A stretch of 24,467 bases of DNA, taken from JBMNNU01 sp050942695 (GTDB taxonomy: Bacteria; Chloroflexota; UBA6077). Made by a program: the position numbers and the translations under genes. This document shows, piece by piece, positions 15,214 through 21,958 of this stretch (position 1 is the first letter of the stretch; each line of letters starts with the position of its first letter). A model generated the notes under the pieces. That model was not told where the DNA came from. It saw only the letters and a program-made list of their open reading frames with translations, and made no database searches. Location: positions 1-24,467 of the forward strand of contig JBMNNU010000010.1 in NCBI GenBank assembly GCA_050942695.1. Reading direction: 5' to 3'.

Positions 15214-15672
15214 ATGAACGGCGTATTCTCAAAAATCGTTGTGGCAATGAGCGGAACGGAGAGTTCGGAGGCTGCCGCAGTGATGGGCCTTCGCCTTTCG
15301 AAGGTTCATGGGGCCAAGGTAATGCTGGTAAATGTGGTGGACCTTGCCCTTGCTGCGGAGATCGCAAGGGTGATGGGGCGCCCCCAGGACCAGGTGTTGG
15401 CAGATATGGAGAAAAGCGGTAGGGGCATCCTGCGCCACGGCGAAGTGCTGGGGAATCAGGAGGGGGTCCTCGTCAGTACAGCCCTTCGCCGCGGCTCTCC
15501 TCATCTAGAGATTGTGGACGAGGCGGAAAGCTGGGGGGCCGATCTGATCATCATCGGATCGACGCATGTTGCCGGCCCCCGACCGCTCGCTATCGGTAGG
15601 GTTGTGGAGCGCGTGATCGAGCACTCTGCCTGCCCGGTGCTGGTCGTCCGCCGCCGCGCCCAAACCGTTTAA
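15214..15672 (+). CDS. Universal stress protein (UspA-like) with degenerate nucleotide motif
   Basis: A 152-residue single-domain UspA fold protein. It starts FSKIVVAMSGTESSEAAA, with a central GADLIIIGSTHV and the C-terminal strand CPVLVVRRR. ATP-binding members have G-x2-G-x9-G(S/T). Here the segment reads GSTHVAGPRPLAIGRV, so the second Gly is His and the final Ser/Thr is Arg. The protein may therefore not bind ATP in the usual way (inference). SD AGGAAGTGA precedes ATG 15214. It follows the ATPase operon after the heptad repeats. A link to membrane energetics is possible but not shown. Confidence 0.85.
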   Translation: MNGVFSKIVVAMSGTESSEAAAVMGLRLSKVHGAKVMLVNVVDLALAAEIARVMGRPQDQVLADMEKSGRGILRHGEVLGNQEGVLVSTALRRGSPHLEIVDEAESWGADLIIIGSTHVAGPRPLAIGRVVERVIEHSACPVLVVRRRAQTV

Positions 15673-15677
15673 TGGGC

Positions 15678-15686
15678 TGGTATAAT
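15678..15686 (+). promoter_or_regulatory. Extended -10 promoter for the radical SAM operon
   Basis: TGGTATAAT is a perfect extended -10 element (TGnTATAAT). It lies directly after the UspA stop codon and about 35 bases upstream of the radical SAM start. No good -35 hexamer is seen at 16-18 bases, which extended -10 promoters can do without. The expected transcription start is near 15692-15694. Confidence 0.6.
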
Positions 15687-15687
15687 T

Positions 15688-15708
15688 CCCTTTCACAGGT
15701 TGAAAGGG
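15688..15708 (+). promoter_or_regulatory. Perfect 8-bp inverted repeat over the transcription start region
   Basis: CCCTTTCA (15688-15695), a five-base spacer CAGGT and TGAAAGGG (15701-15708) are perfect inverted copies. The repeat begins two bases after the -10 element, and its right arm overlaps the SD AGGGGAGAGG (15705-15714). It could be an operator, or an RNA hairpin that hides the ribosome binding site if transcription starts upstream of it. Confidence 0.5.
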
Positions 15709-15720
15709 GAGAGGTACGTT

Positions 15721-17535
15721 TTGATAGATATCGATGGACTGCTGCCAAGGGTGACAAAGCCCGCAAGATATACGGGTGGCGAGGTGAACTCGATCCAGAA
15801 GGAGTGGAGGTCGACCTCCGCGCGCCTTGCTCTTATCTACCCGGATATCTACGAGGTAGGCATGTCCAACCTGGGGCTACAGATCCTATACGATCTTGTG
15901 AACAGGGAATCAGACCTGCTGGCAGAGAGAGCGTACTGCCCATGGGTGGATATGGAAGCTATGATGCGCCAGCGCGGAGTTCCTCTGTTCTCGCTGGAAT
16001 CGCGTCGGCCTTTGACCGACTTCGACATACTCGGGTTTTCCCTTTCCCTGGAGTTGATATACACCAATGTCCTGAACGCCTTGGACCTTGCTGGTATACC
16101 GCTTTTCGCAGCGGATAGAGATGATCGTTATCCTATCGTGATGGCGGGCGGTACTGGAGCCTACAACCCCGAGCCTATGGCGCCGTTCTTCGACCTGTTT
16201 GTTGTCGGCGACGGGGAAGATGTATTGCTGGAGCTAATGCGGCTTTACGCTAGGATGCGAAGAGACGGTTGCACCGGCTTAGATTGTCGTGTGCCGAAGA
16301 GTGAGTTCTTGCGAGAGGCGGCCGGAGTTGAGGGTGTTTACCTGCCAGAGACATCCGGGCTAACCGGCGGATCGAACATACCGGTGGATGGCAATACTCA
16401 CGCGCCTATCAAGGCTCGGAGGGTGGCTACGCTGGGCGCATCCCCGGCCCGACCTATCGTCCCATTCGTTGAGGCGATTCACGACCGTGCGATGGTGGAG
16501 GTGCAACGAGGCTGCACTCGAGGTTGCCGCTTCTGCCAAGCCGGTATCCTATACAGGCCGGTACGTGAGCGGTCCGCTGACGACGTGCTAAAGAACGCGG
16601 AGGAGATCGTCGCCAACACAGGTTACGACGAGCTATCTCTGGTCTCTTTGAGCACCACCGACTATACGGGCGTTGAATCTGTTATCGGAGCCATGGCCGA
16701 GGGCTACCCTGAACGGCGAATCAAGGTGAGTCTTCCCTCCCTGAGGGTCGACGCGTTCTCGGTCAAGCTGGCTCACACCCTGAAAGATGCATACGGAGGA
16801 GGGCTTACCTTCGCGCCTGAGGCTGGCACTCAGCGGTTGAGGGACGTCATCAACAAAGGTGTAAGCCAGGAAGATATCGAAGCTGCCATGGAGGCCGCCT
16901 TCTCACACGGATGGCAGGCGGTGAAGCTGTACTTCATGATCGGCCTCCCCACTGAAACCGACGAGGATCTGGACGGTATCGCGCGATTAGCCTTCCGCGC
17001 TAGGGATATCGGGCGCAAGCACGTGGGTAATCGCACGAGGGTCAAGGTTTCGGTGGGTGCCTTTATTCCTAAGCCTCACTCACCATTCCAGTGGTGTGGG
17101 CAAGAGCCCCTTGGGATTATCCGGGAAAAATTAGCGCGGCTGCAGAAAACGATCAGAGGGCCGGGTTTGAGCCTAAGCTGGCACGAGCCGGAAAGCAGCG
17201 TGCTGGAGGCTGCTCTTGCCAGAGGAGGACGGCCGACAGCCGCGGTTATCCACAAAGCATGGAAATTGGGTTGCCGATTCGATGCGTGGGCGGAACAGTT
17301 CAGTTTCGAACGCTGGTGTGAAGCCTTCGCTTTGGAAGGTATGGATATCCACGCTGAGGCCGAAAAACGAATACCCCTGGAAGCATCTCTTCCATGGGAT
17401 CGCATCTCAACTGGTGTGGAAAAGCGCTTTCTCGTGAATGAGTACCAGAAGGCGATGCGAGCAGAGCTATCTCCGGATTGCCGCGAGGGAATTTGCCTGG
17501 GTTGCGGCATTCGCCAGAGCTATGGGGGGTGCTAG
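15721..17535 (+). CDS. Radical SAM protein, TIGR03960 type (B12-binding-like N-terminus)
   Basis: A 604-residue protein. The N-terminal part (ARLALIYPDIYEVGMSNLGL, GFSLSLELIYTNVLNALDLA, MAGGTGAYNPEPMAPFFDLF) resembles the B12-binding-type domain of MiaB/YgiQ-like radical SAM enzymes. The central domain has the 4Fe-4S motif C-x3-C-x2-C at Cys265, Cys269 and Cys272 (RGCTRGCRFCQAG). GLTFAPEAGTQRLRDVINKG follows. The end is Cys-rich (CREGICLGCGIRQSYGGC), suggesting another metal site. I choose TTG 15721 because AGGGGAGAGG is at six-base spacing. TTG 15700 in the same frame would overlap the hairpin. In many bacteria this family is next to, or fused with, the DUF2344 protein, as here. Its substrate is not established. 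Confidence 0.85.
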   Translation: MIDIDGLLPRVTKPARYTGGEVNSIQKEWRSTSARLALIYPDIYEVGMSNLGLQILYDLVNRESDLLAERAYCPWVDMEAMMRQRGVPLFSLESRRPLTDFDILGFSLSLELIYTNVLNALDLAGIPLFAADRDDRYPIVMAGGTGAYNPEPMAPFFDLFVVGDGEDVLLELMRLYARMRRDGCTGLDCRVPKSEFLREAAGVEGVYLPETSGLTGGSNIPVDGNTHAPIKARRVATLGASPARPIVPFVEAIHDRAMVEVQRGCTRGCRFCQAGILYRPVRERSADDVLKNAEEIVANTGYDELSLVSLSTTDYTGVESVIGAMAEGYPERRIKVSLPSLRVDAFSVKLAHTLKDAYGGGLTFAPEAGTQRLRDVINKGVSQEDIEAAMEAAFSHGWQAVKLYFMIGLPTETDEDLDGIARLAFRARDIGRKHVGNRTRVKVSVGAFIPKPHSPFQWCGQEPLGIIREKLARLQKTIRGPGLSLSWHEPESSVLEAALARGGRPTAAVIHKAWKLGCRFDAWAEQFSFERWCEAFALEGMDIHAEAEKRIPLEASLPWDRISTGVEKRFLVNEYQKAMRAELSPDCREGICLGCGIRQSYGGC

Positions 17536-17537
17536 TT

Positions 17538-18179
17538 ATGCAACGATTGAGGATAACCTTCTCGCGTTCCGGTGCAGTTTGTTATTTAGCCCATCTTGAG
17601 ATGATGCGGCTATGGGAGAGAGCATTGCGTCGCGCTGGGTGGCGATTAACTTACAGCCAGGGATACAATCCCCACCCCAAGATCTCGTTCGCTGCGCCGC
17701 TGCCCGTGGCTGTTGCTGGGGATGCGGAGTTGCTCGACCTGTATCTGGATGAGCCGCGCGACCCGCAGCAAGCTCAACTCGAATTAGCGGGGCTACTACC
17801 CAATGGCATCGAGATCCGAAAAGTGGAGGAAGTGCCGGTGGAAAGCGCCGTTCTGCAAAAGCTTATGCGAGCGGCGGAGTACAGGGTCCAATGCCCGCCA
17901 GATTCTTCCGCTGAAGGGCTTCGATTGGCTGCCGGGCGCCTGCTGGCAGCGGAGAGCCTGCCACGGGAGCGGGCGAAGGAGAGTAAAGTCCGATCCTACG
18001 ATCTCAGACCTATGATCCGGGATCTGGCTGTCGAGGAGGGGGCTGATGGATCACCAGAGCTGCGCCTGCTGCTGCGGACCGACGCTCAGGGCGCCGGAAG
18101 GCCGGACGAGGTTTTGCGTGAAATGGGGATAGATCCGGCTGATTGTAGGATTACCCGCACCCGCCTCCTGCTGGCCTAG
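17538..18179 (+). CDS. Radical SAM-linked DUF2344 protein (TIGR03936)
   Basis: A 213-residue protein. The family opening is RLRITFSRSGAVCYLAHLEM, followed by RALRRAGWRLTYSQGYNPHP (about residues 30-49) and KISFAAPLPVAVAGDAELLD. This is the characteristic domain found beside or fused to TIGR03960 radical SAM proteins. Its function is unknown; a role in tRNA or ribosome-linked modification is a guess from neighbourhood. ATG 17538 sits two bases after the preceding stop, with GGGGGGT within the end of that gene as SD. An upstream in-frame start at 17478 would overlap the radical SAM gene by 58 bp and is not favoured. In many genomes an RNase E/G gene follows before rplU; here none does. Confidence 0.85.
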   Translation: MQRLRITFSRSGAVCYLAHLEMMRLWERALRRAGWRLTYSQGYNPHPKISFAAPLPVAVAGDAELLDLYLDEPRDPQQAQLELAGLLPNGIEIRKVEEVPVESAVLQKLMRAAEYRVQCPPDSSAEGLRLAAGRLLAAESLPRERAKESKVRSYDLRPMIRDLAVEEGADGSPELRLLLRTDAQGAGRPDEVLREMGIDPADCRITRTRLLLA

Positions 18180-18202
18180 CCCGCTGTTTCCTAACTTACA
18201 CG

Positions 18203-18299
18203 AGTTACGCCATTGAGCCGATGGGCTGTTTGATGTAGTCCCGAGTGCTGAGGACCAAGGGCTCATAACCGAAGCGGAAAGGCATACTACCGCGTAACT
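18203..18299 (+). repeat. 97-bp segment bounded by 8-bp inverted repeats
   Basis: AGTTACGC (18203-18210) and its exact reverse complement GCGTAACT (18292-18299) face each other across an AT/GC-mixed segment without coding potential. This could be a very small non-autonomous element or a chance match. No flanking direct repeat of convincing length is seen. Confidence 0.25.
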
Positions 18300-18481
18300 T
18301 CTATTACTTAGTGGTGAAAAGCGCTTCGCCAAGCCAGTATTGGGTCTTGGTGTTATTGGCCTGGGTTAGGGCGAGACCTCATCGCCCTGAACAGCAGATA
18401 CAGCCCAATTCGCTACCTCGATCTCTCCGAAAACAGGCCGCCAGCGGTCTGCTACTGTGCAGCTTTAGCCGGAATGGTAAC

Positions 18482-18511
18482 TTGACGGGTTGGGTTATTG
18501 CAGTCTATACT
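18482..18511 (+). promoter_or_regulatory. Probable rplU-rpmA-rpmE promoter
   Basis: TTGACG (18482-18487) and TATACT (18506-18511) each match the sigma-70-type consensus at five of six positions and are separated by 18 bases. Transcription would begin near 18518 and give a leader of about 130 bases before rplU. Confidence 0.65.
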
Positions 18512-18517
18512 TCTAGT

Positions 18518-18648
18518 TCAGCGGGGCGAGAGCGCCGCGTTTTGTTGTGCGGGGTTACGCTCCGGTACGGTCTGGCAATGCCCCGATACACTACGATGCA
18601 CCGGGCCGGAAGAATCGGTGCCGTGCTCGGGGACCGGGAAGGTGTTGA
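18518..18648 (+). promoter_or_regulatory. Structured 5' leader of rplU (candidate ribosomal-protein leader)
   Basis: Two separated stems nest inside each other. The outer CCCCGA (18581-18586) pairs with TCGGGG (18627-18632). The inner GCACCG (18598-18603) pairs with CGGTGC (18616-18621), all perfectly. A further GC-rich hairpin at the 5' end (GCGGGGC-GAGA-GCGCCGC, about 18520-18537) is followed by GTTTTGTT, an attenuator-like layout. The SD GGGAAGGTG lies a few bases after the outer stem. Leaders that bind L21 for feedback control are known in other bacteria. Whether this one belongs to that type cannot be told by eye. Confidence 0.5.
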
Positions 18649-18963
18649 ATGTACGCGGTAATTGAAACAGGCGGAAAGCAATATAAGGTCGAGGTCGGGC
18701 AGACCATCGACGTAGAACGAATACCCGCCGAGATTGGTGACAAAGTCGAACTCGGGCGCGTGCTGATGGTGTCCACCGACAAGGGTATCCAGGTGGGCAA
18801 TCCTGTGGTGCCGGGAGCCCGGGTTATGGCCAACGTGGTGCACCAGGGCAAAGGCAAGAAGATAATCGTCTTTCGATACAAGCCGAAGACTCGGTACCGC
18901 AGGAAGACGGGCCACAGGCAGTCTTTTACCCGGGTCGCCATCGATAGCATCGCGCTGGAGTAG
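18649..18963 (+). CDS. rplU: 50S ribosomal protein L21
   Basis: A 104-residue protein with the standard L21 start MYAVIETGGKQYKVEVGQTI. The conserved region GKGKKIIVFRYKPKTRYRRK comes near residues 67-86, followed by GHRQSFTRVAI. It binds 23S rRNA in the large subunit. The length is normal. ATG 18649 follows SD GGGAAGGTG (18636-18644) closely. It heads the rplU-rpmA-rpmE unit and is preceded by a promoter and structured leader, consistent with autogenous control. Confidence 0.97.
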   Translation: MYAVIETGGKQYKVEVGQTIDVERIPAEIGDKVELGRVLMVSTDKGIQVGNPVVPGARVMANVVHQGKGKKIIVFRYKPKTRYRRKTGHRQSFTRVAIDSIALE

Positions 18964-18974
18964 GAGTTGTTCTC

Positions 18975-19238
18975 ATGGCACACAAGAAAGGTGTTGGCAG
19001 TTCGCGTAACGGTCGAGACAGTGCGAGCCAGCGGCTCGGTTTGAAAGTAGGCGATGGCCAGACGGTGCGCGCCGGATCGATCCTGGTTCGCCAGAGGGGC
19101 ACCTGGATGCGCCCCGGCGATAACGTAGGGGTTGGTAAGGATTACACCCTATTCGCCCTGATCGACGGCGTGGTCAAGTTTGGCAATTACAGCAAGGATC
19201 AAAAGAAGGTCAGCATCTACGCATCCCCGATGTCGTAG
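18975..19238 (+). CDS. rpmA: 50S ribosomal protein L27
   Basis: An 87-residue protein beginning MAHKKGVGSSRNGRDSASQR, the L27 signature whose N-terminus reaches the peptidyl-transferase centre. It has no Firmicutes-type cleavable extension before AHKKG. GSILVRQRGTWMRPGDNVGV and KDYTLFALIDGVVKF complete the family pattern. SD AGGAG lies seven bases before the ATG, and only 11 bp separate it from rplU. Confidence 0.97.
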   Translation: MAHKKGVGSSRNGRDSASQRLGLKVGDGQTVRAGSILVRQRGTWMRPGDNVGVGKDYTLFALIDGVVKFGNYSKDQKKVSIYASPMS

Positions 19239-19263
19239 CGGTTGATCGGGGAGGTCTTTTTAG

Positions 19264-19470
19264 ATGAAGAAGGGTATTCATCCCAAATACGGCGAGTCGG
19301 TTATCGTTTGTTCCTGTGGAGCGCAGCACAAGACAGCGTCCACAAAACCTAACCTGAAGGTTGATGTCTGCTCCCAGTGTCACCCGTTCTTCACGGGCGA
19401 GCAGAGGATCGTGGACACAGCCGGCCGAGTGGACAAGTTCATGAAGAAGCTGCAGAAGAGAGGCAGGTAA
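19264..19470 (+). CDS. rpmE: 50S ribosomal protein L31, zinc-binding type
   Basis: A 68-residue L31 (MKKGIHPKYGESVIVCSCGA). All four zinc ligands are present: Cys16, Cys18, Cys36 and Cys39 (CSQCHPFFTGEQR). This is the C+ type that can store zinc. The basic C-terminus FMKKLQKRGR contacts rRNA. SD GGGAGG lies nine bases upstream. The gene is closed by a strong terminator 15 bp after its stop. Confidence 0.97.
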   Translation: MKKGIHPKYGESVIVCSCGAQHKTASTKPNLKVDVCSQCHPFFTGEQRIVDTAGRVDKFMKKLQKRGR

Positions 19471-19484
19471 TTAACGACTCCTTT

Positions 19485-19523
19485 GGGGAGAGACAGGGAT
19501 ACGCTCTGTCTCTCCCCTTTTTT
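19485..19523 (+). terminator. Strong intrinsic terminator after rpmE
   Basis: GGGGAGAGACAG (19485-19496) pairs perfectly over 12 bases with CTGTCTCTCCCC (19506-19517), with a nine-base loop and six consecutive T residues directly after the stem (19518-19523). This ends the ribosomal-protein transcript before the DUF1385 gene. The reading frame opens across it, which argues against any start before 19567. Confidence 0.93.
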
Positions 19524-19566
19524 CGATGAAAAGGTACTCATCCCCAACTCCAAACAGGAGAGCTTC

Positions 19567-20460
19567 ATGGCCTCGGAAAAAAAGAAGGAGTTCAACTACG
19601 GTGGTCAGGCGGTGCTCGAAGGAGTGATGATGCGGGGTAGGCGCTGGGCGACCATTGCTGTGCGCGCCCCGTCATCTCGTATCGTGATCCACTCGGAGAA
19701 GCTACCCAAAGCCCTGTACGAAGGTTGGTTCTTGAAGGTTCCATTTCTAAGAGGAGTGGTAATGCTTTGGGACACCCTGGTGCTGGGGATGCGCGCCCTG
19801 ATGTACTCCGCCAACGTAGCGTTAGAGGAAGAAGAGGCCGAGATGACCAAGCCGATGATGTGGGGCACGGTAGCTGTCGCTATCGCCTTCGCTATCGGTC
19901 TGTTCTTCGTGCTCCCACTGCTGCTGGTAGGGATCATCGACCAGCAGATAGAATCCTCGTTCACCAGCAATCTGATCGAGGGGCTGATCCGAATGGTCAT
20001 CTTCCTAGCGTACCTCTGGGCTATCGGTTGGATGAGCGACATTCGGCGCGTTTTCGCCTACCATGGTGCAGAGCATAAATGCATAAACGCCATGGAGGCA
20101 AAGCGGCCGTGGGAGATATCCGAGGTTATGCCATTCACAACGGCACACCCCCGCTGCGGAACCAGCTTCCTGCTGGTGGTAATGCTCATCTCCATACTGA
20201 TCTTCGCTCTCCTGGGCAGGCCGCCGATGGAATGGCGGATTCTCTCGAGAATCTTGCTGATCCCGGTGATCGCCGGAATCGCTTACGAGTTTCTCAAATT
20301 CACCGCTAACCATTACTCCAATCCAGTGATTCGCTGTATAGCGGCGCCGGGCTTGGCCCTCCAGCGTCTCACCACTCGAGAACCAGACGAATCACAGGTA
20401 GAGGTGGCCATGGCAGCCTTAAAAGAAGCAATCAGGCTGGATGTGCAGGAAGAGAGTTAA
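19567..20460 (+). CDS. DUF1385 membrane protein (YqhQ-like)
   Basis: A 297-residue protein with the DUF1385 opening NYGGQAVLEGVMMRG. Four or so membrane segments follow (about 98-122, 135-158, 204-226, 232-252). The conserved polar core is YHGAEHKCINAMEA, then TTAHPRCGTSFLLVVML, whose His and Cys residues suggest a metal site (inference). The family has no established function. ATG 19567 has AGGAGAG upstream. It sits next to rpmE, as in several other bacterial lineages. No clear promoter is seen between the rpmE terminator and this gene, so it may rely on readthrough or an unrecognised promoter. Its TAA shares bases with the hisF stop on the other strand. Confidence 0.88.
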   Translation: MASEKKKEFNYGGQAVLEGVMMRGRRWATIAVRAPSSRIVIHSEKLPKALYEGWFLKVPFLRGVVMLWDTLVLGMRALMYSANVALEEEEAEMTKPMMWGTVAVAIAFAIGLFFVLPLLLVGIIDQQIESSFTSNLIEGLIRMVIFLAYLWAIGWMSDIRRVFAYHGAEHKCINAMEAKRPWEISEVMPFTTAHPRCGTSFLLVVMLISILIFALLGRPPMEWRILSRILLIPVIAGIAYEFLKFTANHYSNPVIRCIAAPGLALQRLTTREPDESQVEVAMAALKEAIRLDVQEES

Positions 20461-21227
20461 AACCTCATCGGGAGACCGCGTTCGGCAAGATACTGTTTGA
20501 CTTGTCGGATTGTATAGGTCCCGTAGTGGAAAATGGACGCGGCTAGAACGGCGTCGGCGTTTCCCTGGGAGAGAGCGTCACACAGGTGCTGGGGAATCCC
20601 TGCACCGCCCGAGGCTATAACCGGAACAGACACCGCCCTAGATACAGCCGCAATCAGCTCGAGATCGTAGCCGTCTTGAGTCCCGTCGCGGTCCATGCTG
20701 GTCAGCAAGATCTCCCCAGCCCCCAATTTGACCACCTTGCGAGCCCATTCGAGGGCGTCGATACCTGTAGGCGTGCGCCCTCCATATATATAGACCTCCC
20801 AGGCGAGCGGGTCTTCGGAATCGTGTCTCCGTTTAGCGTCGATAGACACCACCATACATTGAGAACCAAACAGATCGGCCCCACGGCTGATAAGGCTGGG
20901 GTCTTGTACGGCGGCGGTGTTGACCGACACTTTATCGGCGCCCGCTTTCAGCATCCGCCGAACATCATCTATAGATCGTATCCCGCCACCAACGGTTAGG
21001 GGGATGAAGAGCACCTCAGCGGTCTTGCGGACTACGTCTAGCATCGTATCTCTGGCATCGCTGGAGGCTGTAATATCGAGGAAGACCACTTCGTCGGCTC
21101 CCTCCTGCTCGTAGCGAGTGGCCAACTCGACAGGATCACCGGCGTCGCGGAGATTGGCGAAATTGATTCCTTTGACGACGCGCCCCTTATCCACATCAAA
21201 ACAGGGTATGATACGCCTGGTTAACAT
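20457..21227 (-). CDS. hisF: Imidazole glycerol phosphate synthase subunit HisF
   Basis: A 256-residue TIM barrel, the cyclase half of IGP synthase. It uses ammonia from HisH to turn PRFAR into imidazole glycerol phosphate and AICAR in histidine synthesis. Catalytic Asp11 (PCFDVDKGRVVKG) and Asp130 (VVSIDAKRR) are present. The phosphate-binding TVGGGIRSIDD and VIASGGAGIPQHL lie in the two half-barrels. The start overlaps hisA by 7 bp. The stop converges with the DUF1385 gene over TTAA. It is the last gene of the minus-strand unit. Confidence 0.97.
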   Translation of the reverse strand: MLTRRIIPCFDVDKGRVVKGINFANLRDAGDPVELATRYEQEGADEVVFLDITASSDARDTMLDVVRKTAEVLFIPLTVGGGIRSIDDVRRMLKAGADKVSVNTAAVQDPSLISRGADLFGSQCMVVSIDAKRRHDSEDPLAWEVYIYGGRTPTGIDALEWARKVVKLGAGEILLTSMDRDGTQDGYDLELIAAVSRAVSVPVIASGGAGIPQHLCDALSQGNADAVLAASIFHYGTYTIRQVKQYLAERGLPMRF

Positions 21228-21958
21228 GGTTTATCCGACAACAACCCCAGTTTTTTCAGCTCTGCCATGGTAATCGCACCGGTATATAGCGCTCTACCCA
21301 CAATCGCCCCTTCAGCGCCAAGGTTTCGGATGCGCACCAGGTGCTCAGCTCTCGAAACGCCCCCTGATACCACCACCGGAACATCTACCGAAGCCATCAA
21401 CTGGGAAGCTGCATCGAAATTCGGTTCGGTAAGTGTTCCATCGCGGGTGATATCTGTGTAGATCAATCGTTTTGCGCCCAAGTTGACCATCGCCATCGCG
21501 AGATCTAGGGCAGATTCCCCAGAAGATTCGGTCCATCCGTGGGTCATCACCATGCCGTTGCGGGCATCCAGGGCGACGGCCAAGTGGTCTCCATACAGCT
21601 CACATGCTTCTTTGATCAGTTCTGGCGTCTCAATAGCTGCCGTGCCCAGGATCACACGATCGACACCGGCATCGAGCACCTGTGCGATGGATTGCAGCCG
21701 CCTCATCCCGCCGCCGAGGCAGATGGGAATGCTGAGGACCTTCGCCATCTCACGGACGATGTCCAGATTCTCGGGTTTGCCTGTCAGCGCGCCGTCCAGA
21801 TCGACCACGTGAATCCGACAAGCCCCCTCTTCCTGCCAGCGGAGAGCCATGGCAACGGGATCTTCTGAGAACACCGTTTCCTGCTCGTATTGTCCTTGAT
21901 ACAGGCGGACGCACCGCCCGCCCCTGATGTCAACAGCCGGTATTACTTGGAAATCCAT
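21221..21958 (-). CDS. hisA: ProFAR isomerase HisA
   Basis: A 245-residue TIM barrel that isomerises ProFAR to PRFAR, the substrate of HisF/HisH. Catalytic Asp10 (IPAVDIRGGRCVRLYQG) and Asp131 (VALDARNG) are in place. CLGGGMRRLQS and YTDITRDGT match the family. The tryptophan-pathway sister activity of PriA-type enzymes cannot be excluded by eye, but the his neighbours support HisA. The ATG has GGTGAG upstream. It overlaps hisH by 29 bp and hisF by 7 bp, implying translational coupling. Confidence 0.95.
   Translation of the reverse strand: MDFQVIPAVDIRGGRCVRLYQGQYEQETVFSEDPVAMALRWQEEGACRIHVVDLDGALTGKPENLDIVREMAKVLSIPICLGGGMRRLQSIAQVLDAGVDRVILGTAAIETPELIKEACELYGDHLAVALDARNGMVMTHGWTESSGESALDLAMAMVNLGAKRLIYTDITRDGTLTEPNFDAASQLMASVDVPVVVSGGVSRAEHLVRIRNLGAEGAIVGRALYTGAITMAELKKLGLLSDKPC

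Larger units (their letters stand above)
18180..18648 (+). other. 469-bp non-coding region upstream of rplU
   Basis: No convincing gene is seen on either strand; the longest plus-strand frame has no domain-like pattern. Contents: inverted copies of AGTTACGC (18203-18210) and GCGTAACT (18292-18299) bounding a 97-bp segment; a 7-bp hairpin AGGGCGA/TCGCCCT (18368-18388) without a T run; a promoter (18482-18511); and a structured leader to the rplU start. The DUF2344 operon therefore has no obvious strong terminator here. Confidence 0.6.

Noticed and set aside
15672..16118. Alternate-frame open frame over the radical SAM N-terminus
   Set aside because: It is overlapped fully by the radical SAM frame, which has clear family motifs. 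The alternate frame has none.
18311..18661. 116-codon plus-strand open frame upstream of rplU
   Set aside because: No domain-like pattern and no SD. It covers the promoter and structured leader and overlaps the rplU start.
19483..19566. Upstream start for the DUF1385 protein
   Set aside because: This stretch is the rpmE intrinsic terminator. The family domain and SD fit ATG 19567.
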